Positions 24,401 through 34,963 of a stretch of DNA of 64,000 nucleotides are shown here, one piece after another. Where the stretch lies: contig NC_088301.1 in assembly GCF_032854445.1 (NCBI RefSeq), forward strand, positions 3,968,001 to 4,032,000, written 5' to 3'. Within the stretch, counting starts at the first letter, position 1. Each line of letters opens with the position of its first letter. Made by a program: the position numbers and the translations under genes. The notes under the pieces were generated by a model. It had not been told where the DNA came from. It did not search any database and saw only the letters and a list, made by a program, of their open reading frames with translations. The stretch is from Liolophura sinensis (Eukaryota > Mollusca > Polyplacophora > Chitonida > Chitonidae).

Positions 24401-26812
24401 GTGAAATCCTGGAGCAAATGTGAAATCCTGGAGCAAATGTGAGATCCTGGAGGAGATGTGAGATCCTGGATGAAACATGGGATCCTGGAGGACACATGGG
24501 GTGATTGAGGAAATGTGAGATCCTGGAGCAAATGTGAGATCCTGAAGCAAATGTGGAATCCTGGAGGAAACATGGGGTGCTGGAGGAAATGCGTGATCCT
24601 GGAGGAATGTGGGGTCCTGGAGGAAATGTGAGATCCTGGAGGAATGTGGGGTCCTGGAGGAAAAAGTAAGGTCTTGGAGGAAAAGTGAGGTCGTAGAGGA
24701 AAGGTGGGGTCTTGGAAGAAACATGAGATCCTGGAGGAAACAATAGGCCCTGGAAGAAACATGAGGCCCAGGTGAATACATTAAGCCCTGGAGGGAAGAA
24801 AAGGCCCAGGTGGAAGTGTTTGGCCCTGGAGTAAACACAAGACCCAGGTGGAAACGTGAGATTATGGTGTAAACAGGAGGCCCAGGAGGAAACATGGGGC
24901 TCTTGCAGAAAACTTTTTGGAAACGGGAGGCCCTGGAGGAGCTGGGGGGCCCCAGGAGGAAAGGTGACGCCCAGGAGGAAACTGATCAGGTACCAACCAT
25001 ACCTCCTCAATGAAACTTGCGGCCTAAAGTGTTACAGCTGGATTTGAGAACATCTCAGGAATTTTTTCACTCACATGACAGTGTCAGGCTTATACAAGAA
25101 GGTTCATAAAAATTTCAGTTTCTCGAATAAGCTCTCCCTTAACCAGGTACCTGACAAACCCCTTGACAAAGCAAATGTCTTTTATAATATCTATACCTAT
25201 AATAAAATGATTACCTTTCAGGCTGGTAAAGAGGCTCTCATTCAGGTCATAACTGTTGTTGAAGTAATCCCTGAGCTCTCTGAAATGTAAAGACGTCCAT
25301 GAAGCTGAACAATGCAACAACATCTGACAACATCTATCAAAATAAGGCTACGGTGGCATCAGTCTACGCGAAAATTTCTAGTATTACAAAATTTTAGAAA
25401 AACTTAAACACTTTCATGGAAGAATAAACCAGAATTTTCAATGAGGATTAAATTAACTGAATGAATATTATAAATATCTGTGAATAATTCCATGCTTTTA
25501 AACATAAATAGAAAAATTTTCACAGCTGATGCGACATCCTATATACCTTCTATGAAAACATAACTTTTAATATCACTTTCAATATATCAAATCATATTAG
25601 AAAAAATATTTACTGGTATTTATATAATGCAATGAATTTTTTTCATTTAAATTTCATTTCTCAGTGATCAGCTTTACAAATGGATAAGGCCAGACAAACC
25701 CTGACAATTTTTTCGCATGTCATCTCACTGGTCAAATGCTTTTGGTGAAGTACAGCAGTTAGGCCACACTACCCCACCTCATGGTCAAGAGCTCTTGGTG
25801 AAGTACAACAGTTAGGCTGCACTACCCCACCTCATGGTCAAGAGCTCTTGGTGAAGTATAACAGTTAGACCACACTACCCCACCTCATGGTCAAGAGCTC
25901 TTGGTGAAGTACAACAGTTAGACCACACTACCCCACCTCATGGTCAAGAGCTCTTGGTGAAGTACAACAGTTAGATCACACTACCCCAACTCATGGTACA
26001 GAGCTTTTTGTGAAGTACAACAGTTAGACCACACTACCCCACCTCATGGTCAAGAGCTCTTGGTGAAGTACAACAGTTAGATCGCACTACCCCACCTCAT
26101 GGTCAAGAGCTCTTGGTGAAGTATAACAGTTAGACCACACTACCCCACCTCATGGTCAAGAGCTCTTGGTGAAGTATAACAGTTAGATCACACTACCCCA
26201 CCTCGTGGTCAAGAGCTCTTGGTGAAGTATAACAGTTAGACCACACTACCCCACCTCGTGGTCAAGAGCTCTTGGTGAAGTACAACAATTAGACCACACT
26301 ACCCCACCTCATGGTCAAGAGCTCTTAGTGAAGTACAACAATTAGACCACACTACCCCACCTCATGGTCAAGAGCTCTTAGTGAAGTACAACAATTAGAT
26401 CGCACTACCCCAACTCATGGCCAAGAGCTCTTGGTGAAGTGCAACAGTTAGACCACACTAGCCCACCTCATGGTACAGAGCTTTTTGTGAAGTACAACAA
26501 TTAGACCACACTACCCCACCTCACTGGTCAAGAGCTTTTGGTGAAGTACAACAGTTAGACCAAATTAGCCCACCTCACTGGTCAAGGACTTGTGGTGAAA
26601 TACAACATTTAAGGTCATGGCGGCTGGCTACTATCTCATTTAATTTGTTACCAGCTTGTGCCAAGTGCAGTACAATGTTTAAGGTCGTGCTAGCTCACTT
26701 AAAACAAAAATAAATACAAAAGTAAAGAAACTTACTGTCTTGTGAAATTGGTCAAGTCTAGTGGCTTCAGGGAGGTAAAGGTCAACTTCCCTGTAAGGAC
26801 CTTGGTCAACAT
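12216..26812 (-). CDS. ovoA: OvoA, 5-histidylcysteine sulfoxide synthase / ovothiol methyltransferase (17 coding exons)
   Basis: Spliced on the minus strand from 17 coding exons (listed separately), all with GT-AG junctions and matching phases, giving 2271 nt and 756 residues. Family knowledge: OvoA is a non-heme iron enzyme that couples cysteine to the imidazole C5 of histidine with oxygen, giving a sulfoxide that a lyase (OvoB) converts to 5-thiohistidine; the C-terminal domain N-methylates it to ovothiol A. Seen here: a DinB-like N-terminal region with the iron motif HxxxHxE (H164, H168, E170); an FGE-sulfatase-like region about 199-500 with FGNVWEWTED (424-433), GGSW (464-467) and a terminal GFR; and a class I methyltransferase about 525-756 with LHLGSGLG (591-598) and GVD (613-615). 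Length is as expected for three-domain OvoA. The start is ATG 26812-26810 (G at -3); the frame is open upstream but has no earlier Met before a stop. Cytosolic by inference. No break was found. Confidence 0.93.
12823..12901 (-). CDS. ovoA: ovoA exon 17 (residues 661-687)
   Basis: Acceptor ccacag, donor GTATGA. It encodes QHDLVLLTFLDR, the methyltransferase strand-4 region. Confidence 0.92.
13308..13457 (-). CDS. ovoA: ovoA exon 16 (residues 611-660)
   Basis: Acceptor ttgtag, donor GTAATG, exactly 50 codons. VLGVDFSGRFI gives the acidic residue after strand 2 (D615) expected to bind the SAM ribose. Confidence 0.92.
13768..14024 (-). CDS. ovoA: ovoA exon 15 (residues 525-610, SAM motif I)
   Basis: Acceptor ttttag, donor GTTAGT. 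It starts the methyltransferase domain and carries the glycine-rich SAM loop LHLGSGLGKISF (591-602). Confidence 0.95.
14398..14581 (-). CDS. ovoA: ovoA exon 14 (residues 464-525)
   Basis: Acceptor gcacag, donor GTAAGT. GGSWISTGDEASRFARYSF and HCGFRVV close the FGE-like domain; the rest links to the methyltransferase. Confidence 0.95.
15267..15431 (-). CDS. ovoA: ovoA exon 13 (residues 409-463)
   Basis: Acceptor atctag, donor GTAAAT, exactly 55 codons. It encodes GFYDVFGNVWEWTEDHF, the most recognisable FGE-sulfatase motif, and the FDGRHNMIL strand. Confidence 0.95.
16141..16300. repeat. 20-bp tandem array at the exon 12 splice donor of ovoA, 8 copies
   Basis: The eight units are 19-21 bp, plus-strand consensus AGAGAGGATGTGTGACTAAC, filling exactly the 160 bp beside exon 12. 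Each minus-strand copy begins GTTAGTCACA, the sequence of the real donor. The fifth unit also duplicates the last ten exonic bases (ATCCTCTACG). Confidence 0.95.
16301..16387 (-). CDS. ovoA: ovoA exon 12 (residues 380-408)
   Basis: Acceptor tttcag, donor GTTAGT, exactly 29 codons ending in IEANINLQYGSST. The donor is the first base of a 20-bp tandem array in which GTTAGT recurs in every copy. Confidence 0.93.
16811..18440. repeat. 44-bp minisatellite in ovoA intron 11, about 37 copies
   Basis: The unit carries CCACTGTGGTATGAAGAG and ATGATGATTGGCCTCATG. ACCACTGTGGT inside it is an inverted repeat with a one-base centre. Some units are 43 bp. Confidence 0.95.
18469..18616 (-). CDS. ovoA: ovoA exon 11 (residues 330-379)
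   Basis: Acceptor ccacag, donor GTATGT. It encodes DWPVTVNYHEARAYCAW and FRLPAEAEHQLMRG, strongly conserved FGE-sulfatase-like motifs. The 44-bp minisatellite of intron 11 begins within about 30 bp of this donor. Confidence 0.95.
18951..19122 (-). mobile_element. SINE family A, 5'-truncated, in ovoA intron 10
   Basis: It shows the tail and core (TTGATTGGTGTTTTACGCC, ACGACGGCAGCCAGCATTATG) but no tRNA-like head. It lies between exons 10 and 11 of ovoA. Confidence 0.8.
19711..19825 (-). CDS. ovoA: ovoA exon 10 (residues 292-330, cysteine-rich)
   Basis: Acceptor ttgcag, donor GTATGT. It encodes a segment with four cysteines (C293, C297, C307, C315) between the FW-C motif and the RYRLMFDEI block. 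It is the least family-conserved exon to my eye, but frame and splice sites fit exactly. Confidence 0.85.
20432..20595 (-). CDS. ovoA: ovoA exon 9 (residues 237-292)
   Basis: Acceptor gcacag, donor GTAAGA. It holds the FGE-like core ITNREFLEFVKAGGYQ and the SEEGWAWR motif. Confidence 0.93.
20902..21240 (+). mobile_element. tRNA-derived SINE, family B, with target duplication, in ovoA intron 8
   Basis: The head CCCCGATAGCACAGTTGGTA, a GGGTCAATCC B-box, the core GTATCAGTATAATGG and the tail TACGACGTTAAACTTCAAGC plus (ACTC)n are in order. TAATCTTTCA flanks it at 20892-20901 and 21241-21250, so the insertion boundaries are clear. Confidence 0.85.
21369..21486 (-). CDS. ovoA: ovoA exon 8 (residues 198-237)
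   Basis: Donor GTAAGT. Two adjacent AGs could serve as acceptor; only aaccag (before GTCAGG) keeps frame with exon 7, so that one was chosen. It covers the linker into the FGE-sulfatase-like domain (FGKPRDFPSYGWDNEYG). Confidence 0.9.
22556..22682 (-). CDS. ovoA: ovoA exon 7 (residues 156-198, iron-binding motif)
   Basis: Acceptor ttacag, donor GTGAGT. It encodes MEHERIHVETS with the HxxxHxE facial-triad signature (H164, H168, E170) that binds the catalytic iron in OvoA and EgtB. Confidence 0.95.
22809..22949 (-). CDS. ovoA: ovoA exon 6 (residues 109-155)
   Basis: Acceptor tttcag, donor GTGAGA, exactly 47 codons. It encodes the YKWPNLDEVVDYRRQVRN helix that precedes the iron-binding helix. 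Confidence 0.92.
23229..23297 (-). CDS. ovoA: ovoA exon 5 (residues 86-108)
   Basis: Acceptor ttccag, donor GTAAGT, exactly 23 codons. It holds the conserved GVDEMSWDD block of OvoA. Confidence 0.92.
23683..23795 (-). CDS. ovoA: ovoA exon 4 (residues 48-85)
   Basis: Acceptor gatag, donor GTAAGT. It encodes PLIFYYAHTASVFVNKL, the helical DinB-like core typical of OvoA and EgtB. The 19-bp minisatellite starts about 85 bp upstream in intron 3. Confidence 0.92.
23880..24985. repeat. 19-bp-based minisatellite in ovoA intron 3
   Basis: The basic unit is CTGGAGGAAACATGGGGTG with variants (AATGTAAGATC, AATGTGGGGTC) forming longer blocks, decaying toward 24985. It is strongly purine-rich on the plus strand, and open frames run through it on both strands. 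Confidence 0.95.
25215..25279 (-). CDS. ovoA: ovoA exon 3 (residues 26-48)
   Basis: Acceptor tttcag, donor GTAATC. It encodes the ELRDYFNNSYDLNESLF segment, the conserved start of the OvoA DinB-like domain. The phase (2 in, 1 out) fits both neighbours. Confidence 0.9.
25728..26605. repeat. 53-bp minisatellite in ovoA intron 2, about 16 copies
   Basis: Each unit has CTCATGGTCAAGAGCTCTTG and ACAGTTAGACCACACTACCC; AAGAGCTCTT is a perfect palindrome repeated per unit. Copies decay at both ends. Confidence 0.95.
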
Positions 26813-26842
26813 GACTTCCTGGGTCAAAATCACCCTCGAGAA
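26736..26842 (-). CDS. ovoA: ovoA exon 2 (first coding exon, residues 1-26)
   Basis: The exon carries about 30 nt of 5' UTR and then the ATG at 26812. It ends at donor GTAAGT and leaves two bases of Q26. The acceptor is taken as cctag before TTCTCG; a nearby cacag (6 nt upstream) is an alternative that would only change the UTR. The polypyrimidine tract is weak. Confidence 0.75.
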
Positions 26843-27099
26843 CTAGGCTGTGGTATGTCTGTATAACAACAACATGAGTTTCTAAGATAGTTTATTATAT
26901 AATAACACCATGTCTGAAACACAAGTCTGGAAATAAGCTGAGAGACATTTACAATGTCCTGACAATGACAACTGTTTTACACCTTTGTAAAAACAAACAC
27001 TGTAACACATTTTTAACAATGGGAGTAGCTGGAAAATTTGACAATCTTGTCCTGTACAAACTTCACAAAATTATTTCCAGGCTTGAAATGGCTAAGTTA

Positions 27100-28930
27100 A
27101 TGGCAATTGTCACACCAGCAGTTGGTGCCTCACAATTTGTCAAGATAACATGAAAACTAAGCTTTATATAAGTAGAAATACAGGCTTTTCTGTTTGATGA
27201 AAAAATTAGCAGCATCTGGATTAAAGGCAAAGACCACTCTAAAATGAAGTATATATCAGATGAAAGACCATTAAAAACTGCCCAGGAAAAGAGTTTTCAT
27301 TTTTTTTCAGAAATTTTCTATTAAACCGAGTAACATTTTGCTAAAAAATGAGATTCTACTGTGATCAGTTGTGACCCAGAAAGTACATGTATCAATTGTG
27401 TCACTTCTATAGTTTTTGCCTGAAATAATTCATTTCAAGGTCAAATCGCTGGATGCATTCATAGATCTATATGAATGATGAATGATGATGAATAAATGTT
27501 GCAGTTTTATGTGTGTTAAGTAGCAAAAACCTCATGTGATGTCACTGGTCCCATTGAGGTCAGAAAAGGCCAACACAGAATAAAATATTCAAATGCATTT
27601 TACTAGTTTAAAAAAATGTAAAAACGATAACTTCAACTATTTTCCTAATATTTTTTTATATATTTTTCATCTGATACACACTTCATTCTGGGGTGGGCTT
27701 TGCCTTTAAGTTTGTAATCCACAGCATACAACAATAGCTTCACTGGTGAGCATTCTTGTCATATGATGATTTATGGCTGAGGTAGATACATACATGTATA
27801 TTTATGGGGAGATTGAAACCCAATGGAGACAGTAATTCCACACATACAAGTTACTTGTCCTGCTGCCCCAACTGCCAATACTTCATTTGTCATCATATTC
27901 TCCTCCACAGTCAACTCAGTCCCCTGAGTCAACTGTACTCAGCAAGGATCGTGTCATGAAAATACTGAGTAATGAATAATATATCTGTTTTTCCTCCAAA
28001 GTCACTCCTATCAACATTCTTTCAATGCTGTTTCATTATAGCTGGCCAGTCCAAAAAAGGGGTGGTGCAGTATCAATGGAGTCTCGTGTCCCAGACACCA
28101 GATATGGCACCACACACAGTCACTGTATATACTGACACCAGGCAGGAAACCCCACCTCCACAATATACAGTACTGCTCGATCCTAATGATATACACTATG
28201 CATATCATCCGCCCATCCTACACGCATCTTGATCGGATGTGGGACGGATCCTACGCAGATCATACGGCCATGATGGGCGGCCCATCCGCAGATGTTGGCA
28301 CCATCCTGATCACATCTTATGCGGATCTTCTTCAGCTGGTACGGGTAGTCTTGTTTAGAACGTTTTACCCCACTTTAGCGTTTGCCCACACACTAGCTGC
28401 GTACAAACAGGACACGATGTACCTTCAGTTTCCTCACCTGGTAAAGCAGGTATCAGTGAATGGATTATTATTTGCCTAACTCTCACTCATTCAGGACAGT
28501 AAAAAGGTGGGCTAGACCAATGCATGACTTTCCAGTTTCGCTTCCCCGTGTCTTGTTAGTGGAAATATAATATTCTAACAGCATTCCAGGACAAATGATT
28601 ACATAAGTTCTCACCAAATGCTGTACTAAGATTACAAATTAGCCCTTTGTGGTTCCTAAATTATCATGTACAATCTCTGTTTATTTAGCGCGTAATAAAA
28701 AATAATTGCAGAAACAGTCAAAACTCGATCTGCTTATTATTATGATTATGTGAGAATTTGTAACCACCCTCAGAACTAGACCGTTTGTGGATGTTCTATA
28801 ACATGGATGGTGTTGAACAATGTGGAATTTGTTGTAAGTTAGAGGAGTTTATGTGTGAATGTTAGTGTATGTTGTAAAACCCTCTGCGGATGATGGTCGG
28901 ATCCTGGGATCCCATCATGCTCGGATAGTA
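27100..28930. other. Unique-looking part of ovoA intron 1
   Basis: No exon fits the ovoA model. 28200-28330 and 28885-28925 are rich in GGATG/CATCC and GATC palindromes and may be ends of an unidentified DNA element. Confidence 0.4.
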
Positions 28931-28931
28931 A

Positions 28932-29203
28932 TCATAAATAAGTGTTAAAACCCCTAGCATAGGGCCACATGCATTGTACCAATCCCAGTACATTTCATAG
29001 CTAAGTGTTCAAATAACTGACATAGGGCCACATACATTGTACCAATCCCAGTACATTTCATAGCTAAGTGTTAAAATCCCTAGCATAGGGCCACATGCAT
29101 CATACCAATCCCAGTACATTTCATAACTAAGCGTTCAAATAACTGACGGAGGGCCACATGCATCGTACCAATCCCAGTACATTTCAGAGCTAAGTGTTAG
29201 TAC
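28932..29203. repeat. 63-bp tandem repeat, 4 copies, ovoA intron 1
   Basis: Units share AGGGCCACATGCATTGTACC and CCAGTACATTTCATAGCTAA. Confidence 0.9.
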
Positions 29204-29647
29204 ACCCTTTCTTAGACCTAGTCACACAGTCAACAACATTTACATCTACATAGGGACACAAGGAATGAATGCATATACTCAATTTACCTAAGCTCAAAAG
29301 AATTCTTCTTACGATTTTGAAGACATTTTAACTTTGCAAGTTTACTTGTAGTTTTTCCTACCACATGAAAATTCTGATCAGGCAGACAAGCCAGGATTTC
29401 TGCAAGGGGATTACGCTTAGATCGACATTATCATTGACCTGTTTTTATGACAAATGATGTGGAAAAAAGCACTGCTGGCTAAGCGCCCTCCCAACAAAAA
29501 TGATTTTCCACTCATACACTCATTAGATAAAGTGGTGGGCATATCTGATCACACAAGCCAGCTAGTGTTTAATGAATCAGTATAATTTTCAAAATTATTT
29601 TCTGCGTCCTTGCAACAAAATGTAACATTTCTCTCAAGTAATGGCCG

Positions 29648-32070
29648 TCATATTTATGCTGACTGTTTCATTGTTTGTTTGTTTCCTATCTTGTTCTGTT
29701 GTCTGACTGGAATACCCTACTGATGACACCAGAGACTTGGCATATCCCCTTTATGCGGACTGTCTCATTGTTTGCTGTTTGTATTGTTGTCTAACTGGAA
29801 TACCCTACTGATGACACCAGAGACTTGGCATATCCCCTTTATGCAGACTGTTTCATTGTTTGCTATTTGTATTGTTGTCTGACTGGAAGACCCTACTGAT
29901 GACACCAAATACTTGGCATATCACCTTTATGCTGACTGTTTCATTGTTTGTTTGTTTCCTATCTTGTTCTGTTGTCTGACTGGAACACCCTACTGATGAC
30001 ATCAGAGACTTGGCATATCCCCTTTATGCGGACTGTCTCATTGTTTGCTGTTTGTATTGTTGTCTGACTGGAACACCCTATTGATGACACCAGAGACTTG
30101 GCATATCACCTTTATGCTGACTGTTTCATTGTTTGTTTGTTTCCTATCTTGTTCTGCTGTCTGACTGAAACACCCTACTGATGACACCAGAGACTTGGCA
30201 TATCCCCTTTATGCAGACCGTCTCATTGTCTGCTGTTTGTATTGTTGTCTGACTGGAACACCCTACTGATGACACCACAGACTTGGCATATCCCTTTATG
30301 CTGACTGTCTCATTGTTTGCTATTTGTCTTGTTTTCTGACTGGAACACCCTAATGAAGACACCAGATACTTGGCATATCCCGCTCTGCTGACTGTCTCAT
30401 TGTTTGCTATTTGCATTGTTGTCTGACTGGAACACCCTCCTGAAGACATCAGATACTTGGCATATCACCTTTATGCTGACTGTCTCATTGTTTGCTGTTT
30501 GTATTGCTGTCTGACTGGAGCACCCTACTGATGACACCGGAGACTTGGCATATCCCCTTTATGCAGACTGTCTCATTGTCTGCTGTTTGTATTGTTGTCT
30601 GACTGGAACACCCTACTGATGACACCAGAGACTTGGCATATCACCTTTATGCTGACTGTTTCATTGTTTGTTTGTTTCCTATCTTGTTCTGCTGTCTGAC
30701 TGAAACACCCTACTGATGACACCAGAGACTTGGCATATCCCCTTTATGCGGACCGTCTCATTGTTTGCTGTTTGTATTGTTGTCTGACTGGAACACCCTA
30801 CTGATGACACCACAGACTTGACATATCCCTTTATGCTGACTGTCTCATTGTTTGCTATTTGTATTGTTTTCTGACTGGAACACCCTAATGAAGACACCAG
30901 ATCCTTGGCATATCCCGCTCTGCTGACTGTCTCATTGTTTGCTATTTGCATTGTTGTCTGACTGGAACACCCTCCTGAAGACATCAGATACTTGGCATAT
31001 CACCTTTATGCTGACTGTCTCATTGTTTGCTGTTTGTATTGCTGTCTGACTGGAGCACCCTACTGATGACACCGGAGACTTGGCATATCCCCTTTATGCA
31101 GACTGTCTCATTGTCTGCTGTTTGTATTGTTGTCTGACTGGAACACCCTACTGATGACACCAGAGACTTGGCATATCACCTTTATGCTGACTGTTTCATT
31201 GTTTGTTTGTTTCCTATCTTGTTCTGCTGTCTGACTGAAACACCCTACTGATGACACCAGAGACTTGGCATATCCCCTTTATGCGGACCGTCTCATTGTT
31301 TGCTGTTTGTATTGTTGTCTGACTGGAACACCCTACTGATGACACCACAGACTTGACATATCCCTTTATGCTGACTGTCTCATTGTTTGCTATTTGTATT
31401 GTTTTCTGACTGGAACACCCTAATGAAGACACCAGATACTTGGCATATCCCGCTCTGCTGACTGTCTCATTGTTTGCTATTTGCATTGTTGTCTGACTGG
31501 AACACCCTCCTGAAGACATCAGATACTTGGCATATCACCTTTATGCTGACTGTCTCATTGTTTGCTTTTTGTATTGTTGTCTGACTGGAACACCCTACTG
31601 ATGACACCAGAGACTTGGCATACCCCCTTTATGCTGACTGTCTCCTTGTTTGCTATTTGTATTGTTGTCTGACTGGAACACCCTCCTGAAGACACCAGAG
31701 ACTTGGCATACCCCTTTATGCTGATTGTCTCATTGTTTGCTTTTGGTATTGTTTTCTGACGGGAACACCCTACTGATGACACCAGATACTTGGCATATCC
31801 CCTTATGCTGACTGTCTCATTGTTTGCTATTTGCATTGTTGTCTAACTGGAACACCCTACTGATGACACCAGAGGCTTGGCATACCCCCTTATGCTGATT
31901 GTCTCATTGTTTGCTTCTTGTATTGTTGTCTGATTGCACACCCTACTGAAGACACCAAATACTTGGCATATCCCTTGTCTCACTGTTTGCTATTTGTCTT
32001 GCTCTCTGACTGGAACACCCTAATGAAGACATTAGATACTTGGCATATCCCCTTATACTGACTGTCTCAG
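29648..32070. repeat. 89-bp monomer array with a 535-bp higher-order repeat, ovoA intron 1
   Basis: Monomers of about 88-90 bp carry TGCTGACTGTCTCATTGTTT and CACCCTACTGATGACACC. Between about 30110 and 31715 a block of six monomers repeats three times at exactly 535 bp with few changes (equivalent points 30144, 30679, 31214). Outside that block the monomers are more diverged. Confidence 0.93.
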
Positions 32071-32565
32071 CGAAGAATCCCTTTCAAAACATGAAACAAG
32101 AAATCCTCCCACTGTGAACATAACATATCCATTTAAGTCATTCACAATGTAAACTCTGATAAGACTCGGCTGTACAACATGGTTGTAGCAGACATGTAAA
32201 AATAAACAACTTCTGCAAGATAACAACCATGTATGTATGGTTGGAGGTATTTTGTGTGTGGGTGGATGTGTGTGGGTGGGTGGGGGGTACCTAACTAGTG
32301 GTTAGTCATAGGTATCATTAGGTGTGTGTACATATAATGTCTGTGTCTGCTGCCTTGCTGTAGATTACCTCTCATTGTGTAGCGAGGCCTCTTTTTAATC
32401 TTAGCTATGACCTGCTGCTCAATATTGAATGTGTGTAGAGTGCCTGCTTCACAAATAATAACAGGAAATGCTTACTCATTTGTTTTTTCTGTTTTTCTTT
32501 ATTACAGATGCGTCTAACACATGTACCTGAAACAGTTGATTAACTGTTGTTAAACACTTGATGCT

Positions 32566-32780
32566 CACAAATTTTCACTTCATTGATAGTTTGGATTTAA
32601 ACATTTTATACTCACAAATTTTCACTTCATTGATAGTTTGGATTTAAACATTTTATACTCACAAATTTTCACTTCATTGATAGTTTGGATTTAAACATTT
32701 TATACTCACAAATTTTCACTTCATTGATAGTTTGGATTTAAACATTTTATACTCACAAATTTTCACGTCTGTGATAATGT
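32566..32780. repeat. 47-bp tandem repeat, 4 copies plus degenerate ones
   Basis: The unit contains TTCACTTCATTGATAGTTTG and ATTTAAACATTTTATACTCA; related but decayed copies continue to about 32880. Confidence 0.9.
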
Positions 32781-33104
32781 AAATTTAAACACTTAATACT
32801 GAAGAATTTTCACTTCTCGATGCTCAGTAAGTTTTCACTTCTATGGTAGTGTTCATTTAAACACTTGATTTCAAGACTTTTTCACTTATACAACTGTGAT
32901 CAGTTAGATCTAGTATGTAGCAATTGGAGATTTGATTAGTGCTATTTGAAGTTATTGTAAACTGATAATTTACTGATAATGTCTGTCAGTTTTACCTTAT
33001 ACAAAACAAGGCATTCAGAGAACATGAGCGGCAGTTTGTGAAAGTGCATAAAACTGCATAATAATGTCAGATGTTCATATACTAAACCAAAATATAGAAG
33101 AATA

Positions 33105-33252
33105 ACATGACCATGCACATGTCAGATATTATTCACACATGTTCACAGATTCACATGACCATGCACATGTCAGATATTATTCACACATGTTCACAGATTC
33201 ACATGACCATGCACATGTCAGATATTATTCACACATGTTCACAGATTCACAG
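33105..33252. repeat. 48-bp tandem repeat, 3 near-identical copies
   Basis: The unit has ACATGACCATGCACATGTCA and ATTCACACATGTTCACAG. Being 48 bp, it keeps frame and creates a repeated 16-residue open reading that I do not regard as coding. Confidence 0.9.
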
Positions 33253-33767
33253 ACATTATCTGTGTGAAATACAGAACTTCATGTACAACATCATGATGAT
33301 GTCTTTAGCTTTCCCACTTAGCTTTATGCATGAAAATTTAGCCTCATTACTCATTGTACCTGAATGGGGACAGCTATGAAAATAAAAAGAATATTCAGAC
33401 TGTCATTATTATTAAGCATGCAGATGTTTAGATGATATAAAAGATACATACTAAGTTTCAGGGAAATTGGTGTCATACTTTAGCATCAGTTGCGTGGACA
33501 AAATCTCTCTACATGAAAATCCATTTATACTGCATCTATATTATGTACCTGAACGAGAGTAATTATGAAAAAAATTACCCCATTGTAATTAAATTTAAGC
33601 ATGCACAAGTTCAGACAACAGGAAAATGTATGTGTCCACAGACGAAAGGACAGACAGGCTGGCCCCTAATCCCCTACCCCTGACATTGCCCAACTTTGTT
33701 CAGGGGGGTATAAATATTAAAAAAGCTTAATATCTATTGCTGTGAAACAAAAAAGTTAACCTTTCAT

Positions 33768-33940
33768 CCATGTATACCAATCCATGTATGACAATCCATG
33801 TATGCCAATCCCTGTATGACAATCCATGTATGACAATCCATGTATGCCAATCCATGTATGCCAATCCCTGTATGACAATCCATGTATGCCAATCCCTGTA
33901 TGACAATCCATGTATGACAATCCATGTATGACAATCCGTT
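33768..33940. repeat. 14-bp tandem repeat, about 12 copies
   Basis: The unit is CAATCCATGTATGA with C/A and CCATG/CCCTG variants. Confidence 0.9.
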
Positions 33941-34884
33941 ATGCAGGGCTTAAAAGATAAAAGCTTCACCAAACACCAGCACCCCCACTTTTTTTTCCTC
34001 CTCTCTCAATACCTCTCCTTACTGCGTACTGGTGTGCTAAAAATGGGTGACTGAGTTGATAGTGCGTGGAGTGATAAGTAGTGCCATCTAAAGTGTGGCA
34101 CATAGACCAATAGACCATGACTACTGGCCCAAACATACAAAGGACTATTTGTGTACATCAGCAATCTCCACATGCCTTTGTCAGTCTGTCACATTTCACA
34201 CAGCGATACCTCTAAGCTATCACACATACTGCCTCTCACATAACAACTATCTCACCAGGTGAAAATCTAGGCTAAACATACCACTATTAAAGCCCTTGAA
34301 TGATGAACCTTTTTATTCACAAACTTGACATTAACCTTACTTCTTCATTTAGTTAAAATATTTTAATATCTACAGACCATGTGAACTGGATGAAAAGAAA
34401 TAGGGTTAAAATAGACTAATGGAATTTTACCACATGGAAGGGTGTCACGATCAAAGGGGGACCGATCAGGATGCTTTAACAGCCCATTTCAAGCCTGTTC
34501 CTGTATTTAGTAAGGCTTATCACTGTTACAGTATTTGCAGTAACAAAGGACAGTTATATCCATCTTAGCACAGCAGTAATCCCATTACATAATGTAGGGT
34601 CCACAATCCTGGTGAGACCACTCCCCAAAAGAAGGGCCCCATGTCTCTTCTAAAGGTAGGTTCACAAACTGACTACTGTCCATTCCAACACCTCAAAGCA
34701 GGTTTGATATGAGTCTAAATTTATATAAACATGTAAAATATTTGAGTTATTTGGGTAAGGAGGGCTGCCTGTGGGGGTGGAGTGGAGGGCACAATTAACA
34801 TTCACATAAACTGTCACGAATGTCATTTGAAAAAAAAAATATGAACAGTGATGAAAAATTGAAGAAACTAATATCGTTACATTA

Positions 34885-34963
34885 GATGATGGTGGTGGTG
34901 GTGGTGGTGGTGGTGGTGGTGGTGGTGGCGGTGGTGGTGGGTTGGGAGAGGGGGGGAGGGGTG
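34885..34963. repeat. (GGT)n microsatellite with G-rich tail
   Basis: About 17 GGT triplets (one GGC) are followed by GGGAGAGGGGGGGAGGGG. The G runs could form quadruplexes on the plus strand. Confidence 0.9.

Noticed and set aside
23854..25010. Open frames of 302-372 codons (minus) and 127 codons (plus), Pro/Ser- and Gly-rich
   Set aside because: All lie in the 19-bp array of ovoA intron 3; they overlap each other in several frames and begin and end with the repeat.
30144..31836. Three 101-codon minus frames and a 93-codon one with similar sequence
   Set aside because: They recur at 535 bp because the DNA is a higher-order tandem repeat; no start, splice or domain support.
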